Source: Candidatus Peribacterales bacterium (lineage in GTDB: Bacteria > Patescibacteriota > Gracilibacteria > Peribacterales > Peribacteraceae). From it: a stretch of 7,474 bases of DNA. Of the stretch, positions 5,550 through 7,474 are shown piece by piece. Where the stretch lies: contig JAKFXO010000045.1 in assembly GCA_021731345.1 (NCBI GenBank), forward strand, positions 1 through 7,474, in the 5' to 3' direction. The notes under the pieces are model-generated. The model was given only the letters and a program-made list of their open reading frames with translations, had not been told where the DNA came from and made no database searches. Both the position numbers and the translations under genes were made by a program. How positions within the stretch are numbered: position 1 is the stretch's first letter; the number at the start of each line of letters is the position of its first letter.

Positions 5550-5921
5550 ATGTCTATCATCAAAGAATTCCGTGACTTCGCTATGAAAGGCAACGTCGTT
5601 GACCTCGCAGTCGGTGTCATTATTGGAGGTGCATTTGGGAAAATCGTCTCATCGCTCGTGAATGACATTCTCATGCCGGTCATTGGAGCAGCTCTCAAGG
5701 GCGTTGATTTTACGACTCTCGCCATCAGTGTCGGTGGAGCGAGTATCAAGTACGGCATGTTCATTCAGTCCGTAGTTGACTTTCTAATTGTCGCTTTCTG
5801 TATCTTCTTCATGATCAAGGCAATGACCCGCTTCCAGAAGCCAGTGGCAGCAGCAGGCAGTGCACCGATGAGCTTGGATCAGAAACTGCTTGGTGAAATC
5901 AGGGATCTGCTCAAAAAATAG
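5550..5921 (+). CDS. mscL: Large-conductance mechanosensitive channel MscL (123 aa)
   Basis: Inner-membrane homopentamer that opens under membrane tension to release solutes during hypo-osmotic shock. The N-terminal helix (IIKEFRDFAMKGNVVDLAVG) runs into TM1 (about 15-43), which has the Gly/Ala-rich pore-lining segment GVIIGGAFGKIVSSLV. Residues 44-67 form a short extracytoplasmic loop. TM2 is about 68-95, followed by a charged turn and the C-terminal bundle helix ending LLGEIRDLLKK. The length is close to the usual 125-140, and the protein appears complete and functional. There is no Shine-Dalgarno before ATG 5550; the leader is C/T-rich. A strong intrinsic terminator follows, so it is probably monocistronic. 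Confidence 0.97.
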   Translation: MSIIKEFRDFAMKGNVVDLAVGVIIGGAFGKIVSSLVNDILMPVIGAALKGVDFTTLAISVGGASIKYGMFIQSVVDFLIVAFCIFFMIKAMTRFQKPVAAAGSAPMSLDQKLLGEIRDLLKK

Positions 5922-5942
5922 TTTTTGGACCTAGTATTTTAG

Positions 5943-5970
5943 AAACCCGCTTCTCCTGAGCGGGTTTTTG
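5943..5970 (+). terminator. Rho-independent terminator of mscL
   Basis: AAACCCGCT (5943-5951) pairs perfectly with AGCGGGTTT (5959-5967) around a seven-base loop, and the T-run TTTTT (5965-5969) closes it. It begins 21 bases after the mscL stop. Confidence 0.85.
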
Positions 5971-6071
5971 GTCGTAGACGTCGTCAAACCGAGTATCTGA
6001 AGCACTTAGTAAAGTCGTGCATCCTAAAACATGTCCTGCTACACTTTCCCGGCTTGATCTTTATGCTGATA

Positions 6072-6100
6072 TTGCGAAATGGCAGATAGGCCGTAATTAT
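6072..6100 (+). promoter_or_regulatory. Candidate promoter of tRNA-Leu
   Basis: TTGCGA (6072-6077), a 17-base spacer, then AATTAT (6095-6100), each four of six to consensus. Transcription would start near 6107, about 17 bases before the tRNA. Its -35 and spacer overlap a copy of the tRNA D-arm sequence. Confidence 0.35.
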
Positions 6101-6123
6101 CAAGAAGATCCTTTCAATTCTGT

Positions 6124-6209
6124 GCCCAGGTGGCGAAATGGCAGACGCGCTAGCTTGAGGGGCTAGTGGCCGCAAGGCTGTGGAGGTTCGAGTCCTCTCC
6201 TGGGCACCA
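6124..6209 (+). tRNA. tRNA-Leu (anticodon GAG), with encoded CCA
   Basis: A complete class II cloverleaf of 86 bases. The acceptor is GCCCAGG (6124-6130) with CCTGGGC (6199-6205), followed by discriminator A and CCA (6207-6209). The D-arm region contains GGCGAAATGGCAGAC. The anticodon stem is CTAGC/GCTAG with loop TTGAGGG; anticodon GAG is at 6157-6159 and reads CUC/CUU. A long variable arm closes on a GCAA loop (6168-6179). The T arm is GGAGG-TTCGAGT-CCTCT (6182-6198). Discriminator A and the long variable arm confirm leucine. Confidence 0.97.
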
Positions 6210-6216
6210 TGAAATA

Positions 6217-6249
6217 CATGAAAGACAAACCTCCGGTTTTTCTTTCATG
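6217..6249 (+). terminator. Terminator after tRNA-Leu
   Basis: CATGAAAGA (6217-6225) pairs with TCTTTCATG (6241-6249), and inside it AAACC pairs with GGTTT around a three-base loop. The inner stem followed by TTTTTCTTTC behaves as an intrinsic terminator on the + strand, 8 bases after the encoded CCA. Confidence 0.7.
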
Positions 6250-6278
6250 AGCTATCTTTTCGGCAGAGTGGCAGCTCC

Positions 6279-6312
6279 AGACAGGCGGAGCCTGTCTTCG
6301 CTGCGCTTTTCT
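6279..6312. repeat. Intergenic hairpin plus an 11-mer shared with the 2.2-kb palindrome
   Basis: AGACAGGC (6279-6286) and GCCTGTCT (6290-6297) form a perfect 8-bp stem with loop GGA. Five bases later TGCGCTTTTCT (6302-6312) repeats exactly the right arm (2251-2261) of the large palindrome. The site lies between the convergent tRNA-Leu and the right-edge gene, as the first element lies between convergent genes. No T-run follows the stem on the minus strand, so it is not an obvious terminator for the right-edge gene. Confidence 0.5.
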
Positions 6313-6337
6313 TTGCATCATGTTTCCTAATACTCGA

Positions 6338-7474
6338 TCAAGCAGTCAGTTTTTTCTTGAGTCCCGATGCATGGAAGATTTCTTCCGGCTTTATTTTCAG
6401 GAGTTCAGGATCACGATCGGACTCCGGATACAGAACGGTATACATCTCCGGAAGCATGGAGCTCATCATCTCCGTAAGCGTCACGCGCTTACTCAGCGCG
6501 ACATAATTTCCAAATGATGTGTCACCTGTCTCCAGCGCCATATCGATACCGGTTGCAGGGACGTAGTCACCTGTCGGCGTCTTAAGGTACGCAAGTACCA
6601 TGCCATCACCGCCAAGCTCTTTGGTTTGGACTGGGATAACGGCATCTGCTTCAGGTGTATTACCAAGCTCTTGCAACATCGCTCTCCATGCTTCCTTAAT
6701 GACCGTGAGATCGTGTACCTGACAGAAGCCTCCTAAGCACTTCATGCCGTAGTAGAGCGATACGATGAGATAACACAGGAGCATTCCTGGGAATATCTGC
6801 TTCTTTTTCATAGCATCAAAAATAGCGTCAGGATTCCATGGAATGCGTACATCGGAATCCTGAAAAACAAGAATGTCATTTTCAAGCTTCGTACCAACTC
6901 GGCGCTGCTTTTCGTTGACCCCCCAGAACATGTACGTTCCCCAACCTTTTTCCAAAGAAAACGCTCCGGCAAGATTATTGAAATACTTTGGGATGAGCGC
7001 CATGAACGTTGGATCAAATAAAAATTGATGGATGAGTGAATCAGGCTTCTTGAGGTGGGTACGGAGCAGAAGCTGTGTGACGATCGTCTCGATATCAAGA
7101 TAGACGAGGTCTGGCACTGTTATGCCGCCGGACGGAGTACCGTCTGGACCGTGAAAAAGTTTCGGCCAAAACCGATAGTTAATACGTGAAATTTGAGAAC
7201 AAAGATTCGACGATTTCAAAACGATGTCGGAACCAAATTTGTCTTCGAGAAACAGACGAATACGATCCCCACGACCCTGAGCGATCTCGCCATTCTTCTC
7301 TTTTTTCTGAAGTTCCAATTCTGCTTTTGTAAGGTCTTCACGGCTATAAGGACGTGTTCCGTACACCACCGACATTTTAAGCTTATCAGGAAGGATAGGG
7401 AGCCTGATGAGATTTTTAGAGCCGTTGGTGCCGCCGTTAAAAAGCACGCCACGTGAATACCCCGAGGCATTATT
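6338..7474 (-). CDS. Unassigned protein, at least 378 aa, 5' end outside window
   Basis: I do not recognise the family. The frame stays open to the window edge (first codons read NNASGYSRG), so the GTG at 7447 need not be the start. Numbering from the edge: a Gly/Asn-rich opening (NGGTNGS, about 13-19); a charged probable helix (AELELQKKEKNGE, about 52-64); a compact Trp/aromatic region (INYRFWPKLFHGPDG, around 100); a leucine-rich segment (IETIVTQLLLRTHL); the block GWGTYMFWGVNEKQRR before about 200; FQDSDVRIPWNPD; then a hydrophobic stretch, FPGMLLCYLIVSLYYGMKCL, that could be a buried helix or one membrane segment; and an acidic C-terminus ending GLKKKLTA. No signal peptide is visible in the part present. 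The many aromatic and polar blocks look like a folded, possibly enzymatic protein. The stop is a clean TGA. Confidence 0.8.
   Translation of the reverse strand, partial: NNASGYSRGVLFNGGTNGSKNLIRLPILPDKLKMSVVYGTRPYSREDLTKAELELQKKEKNGEIAQGRGDRIRLFLEDKFGSDIVLKSSNLCSQISRINYRFWPKLFHGPDGTPSGGITVPDLVYLDIETIVTQLLLRTHLKKPDSLIHQFLFDPTFMALIPKYFNNLAGAFSLEKGWGTYMFWGVNEKQRRVGTKLENDILVFQDSDVRIPWNPDAIFDAMKKKQIFPGMLLCYLIVSLYYGMKCLGGFCQVHDLTVIKEAWRAMLQELGNTPEADAVIPVQTKELGGDGMVLAYLKTPTGDYVPATGIDMALETGDTSFGNYVALSKRVTLTEMMSSMLPEMYTVLYPESDRDPELLKIKPEEIFHASGLKKKLTA

Noticed and set aside
5231..5764. 177-codon minus-strand ORF across the divergent promoter region and mscL
   Set aside because: It overlaps mscL in antisense, the intergenic promoters and part of the 188-aa gene in another frame.
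6065..6110. A second functional tRNA-Leu upstream of the real one
   Set aside because: Only the D-arm-like part matches; there is no anticodon, T-arm or matching acceptor 3' strand before the real tRNA begins.

Overview
The window looks like a piece of a small bacterial genome of roughly balanced base composition. TGA and TAA/TAG all act as ordinary stops: the DNA ligase ends in TGA exactly at the end of its BRCT domain. The Gracilibacteria code, in which TGA means Gly, is therefore excluded. Serine-rich secreted proteins, single-TM exported proteins of unknown family and palindrome-rich intergenic repeats remind me of Candidate Phyla Radiation genomes such as the Peregrinibacteria/Peribacteria group. 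That placement is an inference from style, not from a marker gene.

Layout, left to right. (1) The 3' nine-tenths of ligA (NAD+-dependent DNA ligase, + strand) runs in from the left edge. (2) A 474-base non-coding island (1915-2388) lies between two convergent genes. It holds a GC-rich hairpin, a concentric imperfect palindrome of about 133 bases, and an A/T-arm hairpin. (3) On the minus strand, 2389-3306 encodes a protein with the hallmarks of protein arginine methyltransferases (PRMT): SAM motif I, a double-E loop and a THW loop. Just upstream of it sits a possible 8-codon leader ORF with a near-perfect Shine-Dalgarno. (4) An M23-family metallopeptidase is divergent from it, and the two start codons share one CATG. 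(5) Two minus-strand genes encode exported, N-terminally anchored, cysteine-containing proteins of unknown family, one with a long Ser/Thr tail. (6) mscL, the large-conductance mechanosensitive channel, is divergent from that pair and has a clear terminator. (7) A complete tRNA-Leu(GAG) follows, with encoded CCA and a terminator. (8) The right edge is occupied by a minus-strand protein of at least 378 residues that I cannot assign; its N-terminus lies outside the window.

The genes do not form one recognisable pathway. There is one replication/repair gene, several cell-envelope genes (M23 hydrolase, two exported Cys proteins, MscL), one tRNA and two genes of uncertain role. The most unusual items are the bacterial PRMT-like enzyme with its shared-start architecture and leader ORF, the large concentric palindrome, the codon-diverse serine tail, and the unassigned protein at the right edge. 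I see no CRISPR array, transposase, phage cluster or defence system.
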